DNA of 64,000 bases, from positions 930,001 to 994,000 of the forward strand of contig NZ_JAGDZB010000001.1 in assembly GCF_049116215.1 (NCBI RefSeq), in the 5' to 3' direction. The stretch is from Shimia sp049116215. Lineage in GTDB: Bacteria > Pseudomonadota > Alphaproteobacteria > Rhodobacterales > Rhodobacteraceae. Positions 18,031 through 25,530 of this stretch are shown here, piece after piece; position 1 is the stretch's first letter, and every line of letters begins with the position of its first letter. The notes below the pieces were generated by a model that saw only the letters and a program-made list of their open reading frames with translations, was not told the origin of the DNA and did not search any database. Position numbers and translations under genes: made by a program.

Positions 18031-18079
18031 CCGACGCGGTGTATAAAAGTGCGCTTTCGTCATGACAAGCCAATTCCAA

Positions 18080-18106
18080 AACGCGCGCTTCGGTGCGCGT
18101 TTTTTT
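18080..18106 (+). terminator. Rho-independent terminator with UUCG loop
   Basis: ACGCGCG and TGCGCGT pair around a C(UUCG)G tetraloop, followed by seven T. It is positioned to stop rightward transcription that passes GH20 and the antisense tRNA-Thr. The A-run on its left makes it potentially bidirectional. Confidence 0.8.
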
Positions 18107-18296
18107 GTATGTCCGGCGCATGGGTCAAAATCCGAGGCATGTCGAAGATTTCTGTAAATCAAACATGTTTCATCAAGACACCTTTAATGACTTTCCGCCT
18201 ATTTTGAAGGAACGCTGCAGCGCGGCGCTGTCCCGGTTGGGAGATTTGGGCGCGTGTAACAACGGTTTGGTCATTTTGAATTGAAGAGGGTATGGT

Positions 18297-19106
18297 ATGC
18301 ACAGTGATGACAGCGCTCTGCTCTTCGTCGAAAATGTCTCACAGTCCTTTCGCCCGGCCAAAAGTAGCTGGTTTGGGTTCAAGCCGGAAACCCGGCCAAT
18401 CAATCATATATCCTTGCGTGTGGCGCCGGGCGAAGTGGTTGGCATTGTTGGAAAACGGGCCGCTGGCAAAAAAACAGTGTTGCGTACCATTCTCGGTTTG
18501 GCGAAGCCTGAAACCGGTCGAGTCACGTTTTTGGATCAAGATATCGCCACTCTGACCAGAGCGGACAAACGCAAACTGCGGCCGCTGATGCGGCATGTGA
18601 CACCGCAATCGGTTTCTCAACTGGACGCGAGTCAAACACCATCGGCTCTATTGAGAGAAGCGTTGTTGGAAACCCAGGTGACTCAGTCGGATGCGCAGGA
18701 ACAGCGGGCAAAAGAGGCGCTGCGTCTGGTCGGATTGGACCATGTGGCGGCGCAGAGTGACCTTGAAGACCTGTCCGTCTTTCAGCAGCAGCTGCTGGCC
18801 ATTGCTTGTGCGATTGTCACGCGTCCGCGCTTGGTCTTGGTGCAGGACCCGGCGCAGGGATTGGATGTGTCGGTGCAGGCGCGGCTTCTGGATCTGCTGC
18901 TAAAGTTGCAGGACGAGCTGCAATTGAGCATGGTGATTTCAAGCACGGATATTGTGATGTTGGGCAGCCTTTGTGACCGGCTGGTTGTGCTGCGCTCCGG
19001 CGAGATTGTTGAAGAAGGTCTGGCGCAGCAACTGTTGGATGCGCCGCAGCATGAACACACCCAACTGCTGCTGCAGCAGGCGCGGGACAAAGAGCGGGCT
19101 GCGTGA
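18297..19106 (+). CDS. Oligopeptide-type ABC ATPase-like protein with degenerate motifs
   Basis: 269 residues, related to the OppF/DppF ATPases (fold pattern, DVSVQARLLDLLLKLQ after Walker B, DRLVVLRSGEIVEEG near the end). Nearly every nucleotide-handling motif is changed: Walker A reads GKRAAGKKT (52-60) in place of GESGSGKST; the signature is LSVFQ (159-163) in place of LSGGQ; Walker B ends VQDP with Q183 and D184 where D and E are expected; the H-loop histidine is T217. No permease or binding protein is nearby. The reading frame is intact and well formed, so it is probably a conserved non-hydrolysing protein and not a decaying gene. Start ATG 18297; ribosome-binding site weak (GAGGGTATG). 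Confidence 0.8.
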   Translation: MHSDDSALLFVENVSQSFRPAKSSWFGFKPETRPINHISLRVAPGEVVGIVGKRAAGKKTVLRTILGLAKPETGRVTFLDQDIATLTRADKRKLRPLMRHVTPQSVSQLDASQTPSALLREALLETQVTQSDAQEQRAKEALRLVGLDHVAAQSDLEDLSVFQQQLLAIACAIVTRPRLVLVQDPAQGLDVSVQARLLDLLLKLQDELQLSMVISSTDIVMLGSLCDRLVVLRSGEIVEEGLAQQLLDAPQHEHTQLLLQQARDKERAA

Positions 19107-19838
19107 TTACTCAGGTGTGAGTTCCTGTCTCCCTTGTGAGGTGAGGTGCCAGACACGCCCGTCCTCAAACACTGCCGCAGTGACCGCCTGACCATAGCCA
19201 GCACCGGTGTCGAGGTTTACGTGATTGCCAAAATGTGCGGGGTGCACCACTGGTGTATGTCCATGTACCACCAGCCAGGGATGTGGCTGCTCATAGGTCA
19301 AAAAATCTTCTCTGATCCAGCACAAATCGTCCTCTAGCTGATCCGCCAGAGCCACCTCAGGTCGGACGCCCGCGTGCACAAATAACAGATCCCCATGTTG
19401 CTTGAAATACGGCAAGTTGGTGAGAAAAGTGACGTGGTCTTCGGGCACGGTGGCGCGTGCGGCGGCATGAATTTCTGACAGGCGGGTCTCGGCATCAAAG
19501 TGCACCCCATAAGAGGTGAGAGTATTGCGCCCACCAAGTCGGTCATGCAGCCAATAAAGGTCCGGACGCAGGCGCATGTCCACTCGCGGGGAAGGTTCCA
19601 AGAAATAGCGGAACATACGGTCATGGTTGCCGTTCAAAACGGTCCAGTTTCGACCCTGTTCCAGCCCATTCAGGACAAAATCAATCACGCCTTTGCTGTC
19701 AGGTCCGCGATCCACAAGGTCGCCAAGAAACACAACTTCTGCATTCGGTCCACCATCGGCGACAATCCGCTCCATAACCTCTTCGAGCTTGTCGAGATGG
19801 CCGTGAATGTCGCCGATGGCGTAAACCGGAGTGGTCAT
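19107..19838 (-). CDS. Calcineurin-like metallophosphoesterase (Ser/Thr phosphatase type)
   Basis: 243-residue phosphatase with the complete di-metal motif set: GDIHG (8-12), GDLVDRG, GNHD, and HGHTP towards the end, resembling PrpA/PrpB and ApaH-like enzymes. Substrate (phosphoprotein or dinucleoside polyphosphate) cannot be told. Its ATG overlaps the stop of the upstream ClpP-like gene by 4 bp, so the two are co-translated. The 3' end abuts the convergent ABC-like gene with no gap. Confidence 0.88.
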   Translation of the reverse strand: MTTPVYAIGDIHGHLDKLEEVMERIVADGGPNAEVVFLGDLVDRGPDSKGVIDFVLNGLEQGRNWTVLNGNHDRMFRYFLEPSPRVDMRLRPDLYWLHDRLGGRNTLTSYGVHFDAETRLSEIHAAARATVPEDHVTFLTNLPYFKQHGDLLFVHAGVRPEVALADQLEDDLCWIREDFLTYEQPHPWLVVHGHTPVVHPAHFGNHVNLDTGAGYGQAVTAAVFEDGRVWHLTSQGRQELTPE

Positions 19839-20422
19839 TTAAGCGCGTCCGCAGAGTGAATGATGTTGCCGCACAATCCGTAGTCGATGGCCTCTTGCGC
19901 TGTCAGCCAGAAGTCGCGCGCAGTATCGGTGGCAATTTTCTCTTTGGATTGTCCTGTGGCGGCTGAAAAGAGCACGTCAAACCGCTCGCGCATGATGCGG
20001 ATCTGTTGCGCCTGAATTTCCATGTCGGTGGCCTGGCCACCAATGCCGCCGGAGGGCTGGTGCAGCAGAAAGCGTGTGTTGGGCAGGCAATAGCGGTTTT
20101 CAGGCTTGGCACCCACAAAGATCAGCGCGCCGGCACTGGCCACCCAACCGGTGCCGATGGTGCGCACGGTGGGTTTGATGAAGCCAATCATGTCATGCAC
20201 CATGTCGCCACTTTCCACGTGGCCACCAGGAGAAGAAATGAACATGTTGATTGGAGCGTCGCTTTCTTCCGCCAAAGCAAGAAGGTGTGTGGCGGTGCGC
20301 TGTGCCAGTTTGTCGTCGATTTGACCCGCCACAATCACATTGCGGCTTTGGAAAAACAGCTGCTCAACGCGAGCAGCTGTTGGGGTTTGGTCTTCGGGAT
20401 TTTCGAGCAGAGTCGTCATCAT
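19835..20422 (-). CDS. ClpP-like ATP-dependent protease proteolytic subunit
   Basis: Serine protease of the ClpP family, 195 residues. The catalytic triad is intact: S96 (GWVASAGA), H121 (LLHQPSGG) and D170 (ARDFWL). The active-site serine context differs from the usual ASM/GQAAS of ClpP1, and there is no nearby ClpX or trigger factor gene, so this is probably a paralogue rather than the main ClpP. ATG 20422 has GAGGA upstream; a second ATG follows immediately. Coupled by 4 bp to the downstream phosphatase gene. Confidence 0.87.
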   Translation of the reverse strand: MMTTLLENPEDQTPTAARVEQLFFQSRNVIVAGQIDDKLAQRTATHLLALAEESDAPINMFISSPGGHVESGDMVHDMIGFIKPTVRTIGTGWVASAGALIFVGAKPENRYCLPNTRFLLHQPSGGIGGQATDMEIQAQQIRIMRERFDVLFSAATGQSKEKIATDTARDFWLTAQEAIDYGLCGNIIHSADALK

Positions 20423-20502
20423 GGTGGGGTCCTCGGTAACTGGCTTTGATCAATGCCCACACTGTTCACCGCCCTTGCCAGGAGTGCAACCAATCGGCGA
20501 AT

Positions 20503-20531
20503 GAAAAACGCCGCCCCAAAAGGAGCGGCGC
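20503..20531 (-). terminator. Rho-independent terminator of serA
   Basis: On the minus strand a GC-rich stem (CGCCGCTCC with GGGGCGGCG, loop TTTT) is followed by TTTTT at 20504-20508. It lies 25 bp after the serA stop and 80 bp before the clpP-like start. Confidence 0.8.
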
Positions 20532-20555
20532 CTCACGTTTTGATGAGGTTGCGTC

Positions 20556-22151
20556 TTAGGCGACGTCAAACACCAGAGGTTTGATCTGCCGGAACATATC
20601 GGTTTCCGCCAATTTGGCACGGGCGTCTGCCGGAACCGGTTCGTCTACATACAAAAGCGCGATGGCTTCGCCGCCCACATCCGCACGGCCCAAGGTGAAG
20701 TTCGCGATGTTCACGCCGTTTGCTCCCAGGGTTTGACCCAGCGTACCAATGATGCCCGGCACGTCTTCGTTGGTGGTGTAGAGCATGTTCTCACCCACTT
20801 CGGCGTCAATGTTGATGCCTTTGATCTGGATGAAACGAGGCTTGCCATCGGAGAACACGGTGCCCGCAATGGAGCGCTCGCGTTTGTCGGTCACCACGGT
20901 CACTTTGATATAGCCATCAAAGGTTCCGGACTTGTCCTGGTTTGTAGTGGAAATCTGAATGCCACGCTCTTTGGCGACAACCGGGGCGGAGACCATGTTC
21001 ACGTCCGGGTTGGCCTTTTTCATGATGCCCGCAACCACGGCGCAGTTCAGTGCGGCGAGGTTCATTTCGGAGACCACACCGTCGTAGAGGATGTTGATGG
21101 CAGTGATTGGCTCGTCGGTCATCTGGCCGGAGAAAGAGCCAAGGTGATCGGCCAGTTTGATCCATGGCCCCATGACCTTGGCTTCTTCGGCGGTCACGGA
21201 TGGCATGTTCAGCGCGTTTTCCACGGCACCGGTCAGCAGGTAGTTGGACATCTGCTCGGCCACTTGCAGCGCCACGTTTTCCTGCGCTTCGGTGGTTGCG
21301 GCGCCCAAGTGCGGGGTGCAGACCACGTTTGGCAGGTTGAACAGGGCGTTTTCCTTGGCAGGCTCTTCTTTGAACACGTCAAAGGCTGCGCCAGCGACGT
21401 GGCCGGATTTCAGCAGGTCAGCCAGTGCTTCTTCGTCCACCAGACCACCGCGGGCACAGTTCACGATGCGCACGCCTTTTTTGGTTTTGGCGAGGTTTTC
21501 TGCGGAGAGGATGTTGGCGGTTTGCTCGGTGAATGGCACGTGCAGGGTGATGAAGTCGGCGCGCGGCAGCAGCTCTTCAAGCTCGACTTTTTCAACACCC
21601 ATTTTGTCGGCTTTTTCCTCAGACAAGAAGGGATCATACGCGATCACTTTCATTTTCAGACCACGGGCGCGGTCACAGACGATGCCGCCGATGTTGCCTG
21701 CGCCAATCACGCCGAGGGTTTTGTTGGTCAGCTCGGTGCCCATGAACTTGGACTTTTCCCATTTGCCGGCGTGGGTGGATTCGCTGGCCTCAGGGATCTG
21801 ACGCGCCACGGCGAACATCATCGCAATGGCGTGCTCGGCGGTGGTGATCATGTTGCCAAACGGCGTGTTCATCACGATCACGCCTTTCTTGGAGGCGGCT
21901 TCTTTGTCGACATTGTCGGTGCCGATGCCCGCGCGGCCGATGACTTTCAGGTTGTCGGCTTTTTCCAGCAGTTTGGCTGTGGCTTTGGTGGCGGAGCGGA
22001 TCGCCAGACCGTCATATTGGCCAATCACTTCGGCCAGCTTGTCTTTGTCTTTGCCGAGGTCGGGCATGAAGTCGACGTCGATGCCGCGGTCACGGAAAAT
22101 CTGAACGGCGGTTTCGCTGAGTTTGTCGGAGACGAGTACTTTGGGAGCCAT
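20556..22151 (-). CDS. serA: D-3-phosphoglycerate dehydrogenase
   Basis: First step of serine synthesis: oxidises 3-phosphoglycerate to 3-phosphohydroxypyruvate with NAD. 531 residues, the long form with substrate/NAD-binding domains (GAGNIGGIVCDRARG near 150), catalytic loop with NCARGGLVDE and the HLGAATTEAQENVA helix, an intervening ASB domain, and a C-terminal ACT domain (GINIDAEVGE, DVPGIIGTLGQTLG). It lies 85 bp downstream of serC in the same direction. Confidence 0.97.
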   Translation of the reverse strand: MAPKVLVSDKLSETAVQIFRDRGIDVDFMPDLGKDKDKLAEVIGQYDGLAIRSATKATAKLLEKADNLKVIGRAGIGTDNVDKEAASKKGVIVMNTPFGNMITTAEHAIAMMFAVARQIPEASESTHAGKWEKSKFMGTELTNKTLGVIGAGNIGGIVCDRARGLKMKVIAYDPFLSEEKADKMGVEKVELEELLPRADFITLHVPFTEQTANILSAENLAKTKKGVRIVNCARGGLVDEEALADLLKSGHVAGAAFDVFKEEPAKENALFNLPNVVCTPHLGAATTEAQENVALQVAEQMSNYLLTGAVENALNMPSVTAEEAKVMGPWIKLADHLGSFSGQMTDEPITAINILYDGVVSEMNLAALNCAVVAGIMKKANPDVNMVSAPVVAKERGIQISTTNQDKSGTFDGYIKVTVVTDKRERSIAGTVFSDGKPRFIQIKGINIDAEVGENMLYTTNEDVPGIIGTLGQTLGANGVNIANFTLGRADVGGEAIALLYVDEPVPADARAKLAETDMFRQIKPLVFDVA

Positions 22152-22207
22152 GTTGAGCGTCCTTTATATCGGGGGGCCGTGTTGGCCAAAAATGGAATAG
22201 GGGAAAT

Positions 22208-22227
22208 GCCCGGCGAGGTCGCCGGGC
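22208..22227 (-). other. Stem-loop between serC and serA
   Basis: Perfect 8-bp stem, GCCCGGCG with CGCCGGGC, 4-nt loop. No T-run follows on the minus strand, so it may stabilise the serC message or weaken read-through into serA instead of ending transcription. Confidence 0.55.
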
Positions 22228-22236
22228 GAAAGTCGC

Positions 22237-23385
22237 TTACGCTTGTGCTGCGATCTCGGCCTCAAAGGCCCATGCGAGCCAAGGCAGCATCGCTTGCAGA
22301 TCAGCAGTCTCAACCGTGCCACCACACCAGATGCGCAGACCGGCCGGCGCGTCACGATAGGCGCCGATGTCCAGCGCGATGTTTTCGGCTTCCAGACGTT
22401 TGGCAACGGCCTTGGCAAAGGCCGCGCCGTCTTGGATGCGGTCATCGGTGAACTTCAGACACACGGAGGTGTTGGAGCGTGTTGCGGCGTCCTCGGCCAG
22501 ATTGGCGATCCAGTCATTGGCGTCGCAGAAATCAAACACCGCTTTGGCGTTGGCGTCTGCACGCGCGATCAGACCTTTCAGGCCGCCCTCAGAGCGGGCC
22601 CAGTCCAGTGCGAAAAGGTAGTCTTCGACAGCCAGCATGGAGGGCGTGTTGATGGTCGCGCCGGTGAAGATGCCTTCGATCAACTTGCCGCCTTTGGTCA
22701 GACGGAAGATCTTTGGCAGGGGCCATGCCGGGGTGTAGCTTTCCAGACGTGCAACAGCGGCTGGGGAAAGCACGATCACACCATGCGCAGCTTCACCGCC
22801 AAGCACCTTCTGCCAGGAGAAGGTGGTCACATCCAGCTTGTCCCATGGCAGGTCCATGGCGAAAGCAGCGGATGTCGCGTCACAGATGGTCAAACCGTCG
22901 CGGTCATCCGCAATCCAGTCAGCGTTTGGCACGCGCACACCGGAAGTGGTGCCGTTCCATGTGAAGACAACATCGTTGTTATTAGAGTCGACAGTCGCCA
23001 AATCGACGATCTGGCCGTAGTCGGCAGTTTTCACTTCGGCGTCGATTTTCAGCTGTTTCACAACGTCGGTGACCCAGCCTGCGCCAAAGCTTTCCCATGC
23101 GAGCATTTCAACTTTGCGCGCGCCCAGAAGGGACCAAAGCGCCATTTCAACCGCGCCGGTGTCGGACGCTGGTACAATGCCAATGCGGTAATCTGCGGGG
23201 ATGCCCAGAACTTCGCGGGTGCCTTCGATGGCGTCCTTCAGCTTGGCTTTGCCAACAGCTGCGCGGTGGCTGCGACCCAGAGCGGCGTCGGCCAGTTTAG
23301 TGACATCAAATGTGGGGGGTTTGGCACATGGGCCAGAAGAGAAACGCGGGTTGGCCGGCCGCGTCGCCGGTTGCTGAGTAGCCAT
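22237..23385 (-). CDS. serC: Phosphoserine aminotransferase
   Basis: PLP enzyme making 3-phosphoserine from phosphohydroxypyruvate and glutamate. 382 residues, the alphaproteobacterial class-V type (starts MATQQPATRPANPRFSSGPC). The PLP lysine is in TFSWQKVLGGEA. The start at 23385 has AAGGATAG upstream; the frame runs further to 23469 but that segment is the structured leader. Operon with serA and divergent from serB. Confidence 0.96.
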   Translation of the reverse strand: MATQQPATRPANPRFSSGPCAKPPTFDVTKLADAALGRSHRAAVGKAKLKDAIEGTREVLGIPADYRIGIVPASDTGAVEMALWSLLGARKVEMLAWESFGAGWVTDVVKQLKIDAEVKTADYGQIVDLATVDSNNNDVVFTWNGTTSGVRVPNADWIADDRDGLTICDATSAAFAMDLPWDKLDVTTFSWQKVLGGEAAHGVIVLSPAAVARLESYTPAWPLPKIFRLTKGGKLIEGIFTGATINTPSMLAVEDYLFALDWARSEGGLKGLIARADANAKAVFDFCDANDWIANLAEDAATRSNTSVCLKFTDDRIQDGAAFAKAVAKRLEAENIALDIGAYRDAPAGLRIWCGGTVETADLQAMLPWLAWAFEAEIAAQA

Positions 23386-23448
23386 CAATGCTATCCTTAC
23401 AGATAAATGCCTCTCGTTGGGGAGAGGTGTCCCACGGACCGAGATAGA
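23386..23448 (-). promoter_or_regulatory. Candidate serC RNA motif (5' leader of serC)
   Basis: The serC leader folds on the minus strand into a hairpin CCTCTC/GAGAGG (23410-23427), a small GTCC/GGAC hairpin (23429-23439) and a closing pairing CTATC (23443-23447) with GATAG (23391-23395) that covers the ribosome-binding region AAGGATAG. Known family: the serC motif of alphaproteobacteria lies upstream of serC-serA and its last stem overlaps the ribosome-binding site. The match in place and layout is good; the consensus itself was not checked. Confidence 0.6.
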
Positions 23449-23655
23449 AGGGATGCTGCGACTGCACAACAGGGAAAATGTGGGGTTCCGACAGTTTGCA
23501 CATCAAAAGCGACGTGTTTTGACCACTATAGGAAACACGCGGGCCGCGGAGACTGGCATCTGATTGCACCGGTTACAATCCTTTGCTGGCGCAAGACGGC
23601 TTGGCGTGGTCTATGCAGCGTCAACTCATCACGCGCTGACCAACCGAGGACCTTG

Positions 23656-24534
23656 ATGTTTACTGCCACGCTTCTGACTTTACCAACTTCTGCCAATTTG
23701 GATCCTGCTTTGGTTGATAACCTGCGCAACGCTTGGGGTGGCGGTGACGCCGTTTGGTTGGCACCTGATGAGGCGGCGGAGTTTAGTTTGTCCGCGATGC
23801 CGGACAATCAATGGGACGTTTGGGCGGACTTGCAGAAGATGGGCGTGGACCTTGTGGTGCTGCCTACCGAAGGGCGGCGCAAGAAAATGCTGCTGGCGGA
23901 TATGGACAGCACCATGATCCAGCAGGAATGCATTGACGAGCTGGCGGACGAGGCCGGTGTTGGTGAACGCGTGAAAGATATCACCGCGCGCGCGATGAAC
24001 GGAGAATTGGATTTTGACGGGGCGCTAACCGAACGGGTTGGTTTGCTCAAAGGTCTGGATGAGAGTGTGATTGGCAAAGTGCTGGCTGAGCGCATCACCT
24101 TTATGCCGGGAGGCAAGGCGCTTTTGGCAACCATGAAGGCGCAAGGCGCCTATGCGGCATTGGTATCCGGTGGCTTTACTGCCTTTACGGCCAAGGTGGC
24201 GCGCGAGCTGGGCTTTGATGAGAACCGCGCAAACACGTTGTTGACCGAAGGTGGTAAGCTGACTGGCGATGTTGGGCGGCCAATCTTGGGGCGCGAAGCC
24301 AAAGTGCAGGCGCTGAAAGAGATCACAGAGCGCCTTGGGCTCACACATGATGATGTGATCGCCGTTGGGGACGGCGCCAATGATTTGGGTATGTTGGGAT
24401 TGGCGGGCGCTGGAGTGGCGTTGCATGCGAAACCTTCTGTGGCGGCCGAGTGCGACATTCGCATCAACCACGGGGATCTGACCGCGCTGCTCTATATTCA
24501 GGGTTATGCCAAATCCGAATTTGAGGGTCTCTAA
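23656..24534 (+). CDS. serB: Phosphoserine phosphatase
   Basis: Last step of serine synthesis, removing phosphate from phosphoserine. 292 residues: an N-terminal ACT-like region, then a HAD hydrolase domain with the nucleophile motif DMDST (D82, D84), VSGGFTAF and the metal motif VGDGANDLGML. ATG 23656 follows CCGAGGACC; the frame is open back to 23407 but that part lies in the serC leader. Divergent from serC, so all three serine genes are together. Confidence 0.95.
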   Translation: MFTATLLTLPTSANLDPALVDNLRNAWGGGDAVWLAPDEAAEFSLSAMPDNQWDVWADLQKMGVDLVVLPTEGRRKKMLLADMDSTMIQQECIDELADEAGVGERVKDITARAMNGELDFDGALTERVGLLKGLDESVIGKVLAERITFMPGGKALLATMKAQGAYAALVSGGFTAFTAKVARELGFDENRANTLLTEGGKLTGDVGRPILGREAKVQALKEITERLGLTHDDVIAVGDGANDLGMLGLAGAGVALHAKPSVAAECDIRINHGDLTALLYIQGYAKSEFEGL

Positions 24535-24537
24535 ACA

Positions 24538-25296
24538 GTGCTGGAATTTGGAATTGAAGGCCTGCTGATCCTTTTGGCGGCAGGGTTTTTTGCAGGTTTT
24601 GTTGACGCTATTGCCGGCGGTGGCGGGCTGATCACCCTGCCGGCCTTGATGATCGCAGGTGTGCCACCGGTGGTCGCCCTGGCGACCAACAAAATCCAAG
24701 GCATGTTTGGCTCCGGAACGGCGGCGTATTCCTACGCCAAAAGCGGCTTGGTGAACCTGCGCGAACAGGTTTTGCCTGCCGGGTTGGCGTTTTTCGCTTC
24801 CTTGGCTGGCGCATTGCTGGTGTCTGTACTGCCGACAGATTGGATTCGTCTGATCCTGCCGGTCTTGCTGATTGGCATCGCGTTGTTCTTTGCCTTTCGC
24901 AAAGATCCCGGTGACATGGACAAAACCGCGCGTCTGTCGCCTTTGGCCTTCACTTGGACAGCGGTGCCCTTTGTTGGCGCTTATGATGGTTTGCTTGGGC
25001 CGGGGGCCGGCAGTTTCTACATGATCGCCTTTGTGGCGCTGGGCGGCTACGGCATTTTGAAAGCCACTGCCCACACCAAGCTACTGAACTTCGCCTCCAA
25101 TGTAGGTGGCTTGGCTGGCTTTATTCTGGTGGCTGAGCCACTTTGGGCTATTGGCCTTGCTATGGGCGTGATGCAGATGTTTGGCGCAGCGCTTGGGGCA
25201 AAAATGGCGATGGCCAAAGGCGCGAAGCTCATCCGGCCGCTGTTGGTTGTGACCTCGATGGTGTTGGCGCTGAAGCTGTTATGGGATGTGCTTTGA
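24538..25296 (+). CDS. TSUP-family membrane transporter (TauE/SafE type)
   Basis: Inner-membrane protein, 252 residues with about eight hydrophobic segments. The tandem motif AGFVDAIAGGGGLITLPAL at the start and GAYDGLLGPGAGSF in the second half are the twin TSUP repeats. The family exports or imports small organic sulfur compounds and similar anions; the substrate is unknown. GTG start at 24538, 3 bp after the serB stop, so it is probably co-transcribed. Confidence 0.88.
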   Translation: MLEFGIEGLLILLAAGFFAGFVDAIAGGGGLITLPALMIAGVPPVVALATNKIQGMFGSGTAAYSYAKSGLVNLREQVLPAGLAFFASLAGALLVSVLPTDWIRLILPVLLIGIALFFAFRKDPGDMDKTARLSPLAFTWTAVPFVGAYDGLLGPGAGSFYMIAFVALGGYGILKATAHTKLLNFASNVGGLAGFILVAEPLWAIGLAMGVMQMFGAALGAKMAMAKGAKLIRPLLVVTSMVLALKLLWDVL

Positions 25297-25530
25297 GGTG
25301 AATCTCGTACTGTCAATTTTTGCGGGATAGGTGTCCCCACACGCCAGTCAGCACGGAAAATTCACGGATTGATGAATTATGTTTGGTTGCTAAGTGCAGG
25401 ATTTGCTTATCTTTAGGTTGCATTCTTGTGCCGCGAGTTGTTTATCTCTGCAATGCAGCAACGTTTACAAATCTGTCAAAATAGGCGACACGGGAGGCAA
25501 TCTTCCCAGCCCTTACAAAGTCATAGTTGA
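25297..25530. other. Intergenic region, no gene seen
   Basis: 234 bp, more AT-rich than its surroundings. No convincing reading frame, tRNA or strong hairpin was found. It must hold the promoter of the two-gene unit that starts at 25531, but no clear -35/-10 pair was picked out. Confidence 0.5.

Noticed and set aside
18093..18284. Possible 63-codon gene between tRNA-Thr and the ABC-like gene
   Set aside because: It begins within the terminator hairpin, has no ribosome site and no recognisable sequence.
20733..22451. A plus-strand open frame of about 572 codons opposite serA
   Set aside because: The minus strand encodes full-length SerA with all domains; the antisense translation is rich in H, G and F with no recognisable motif.
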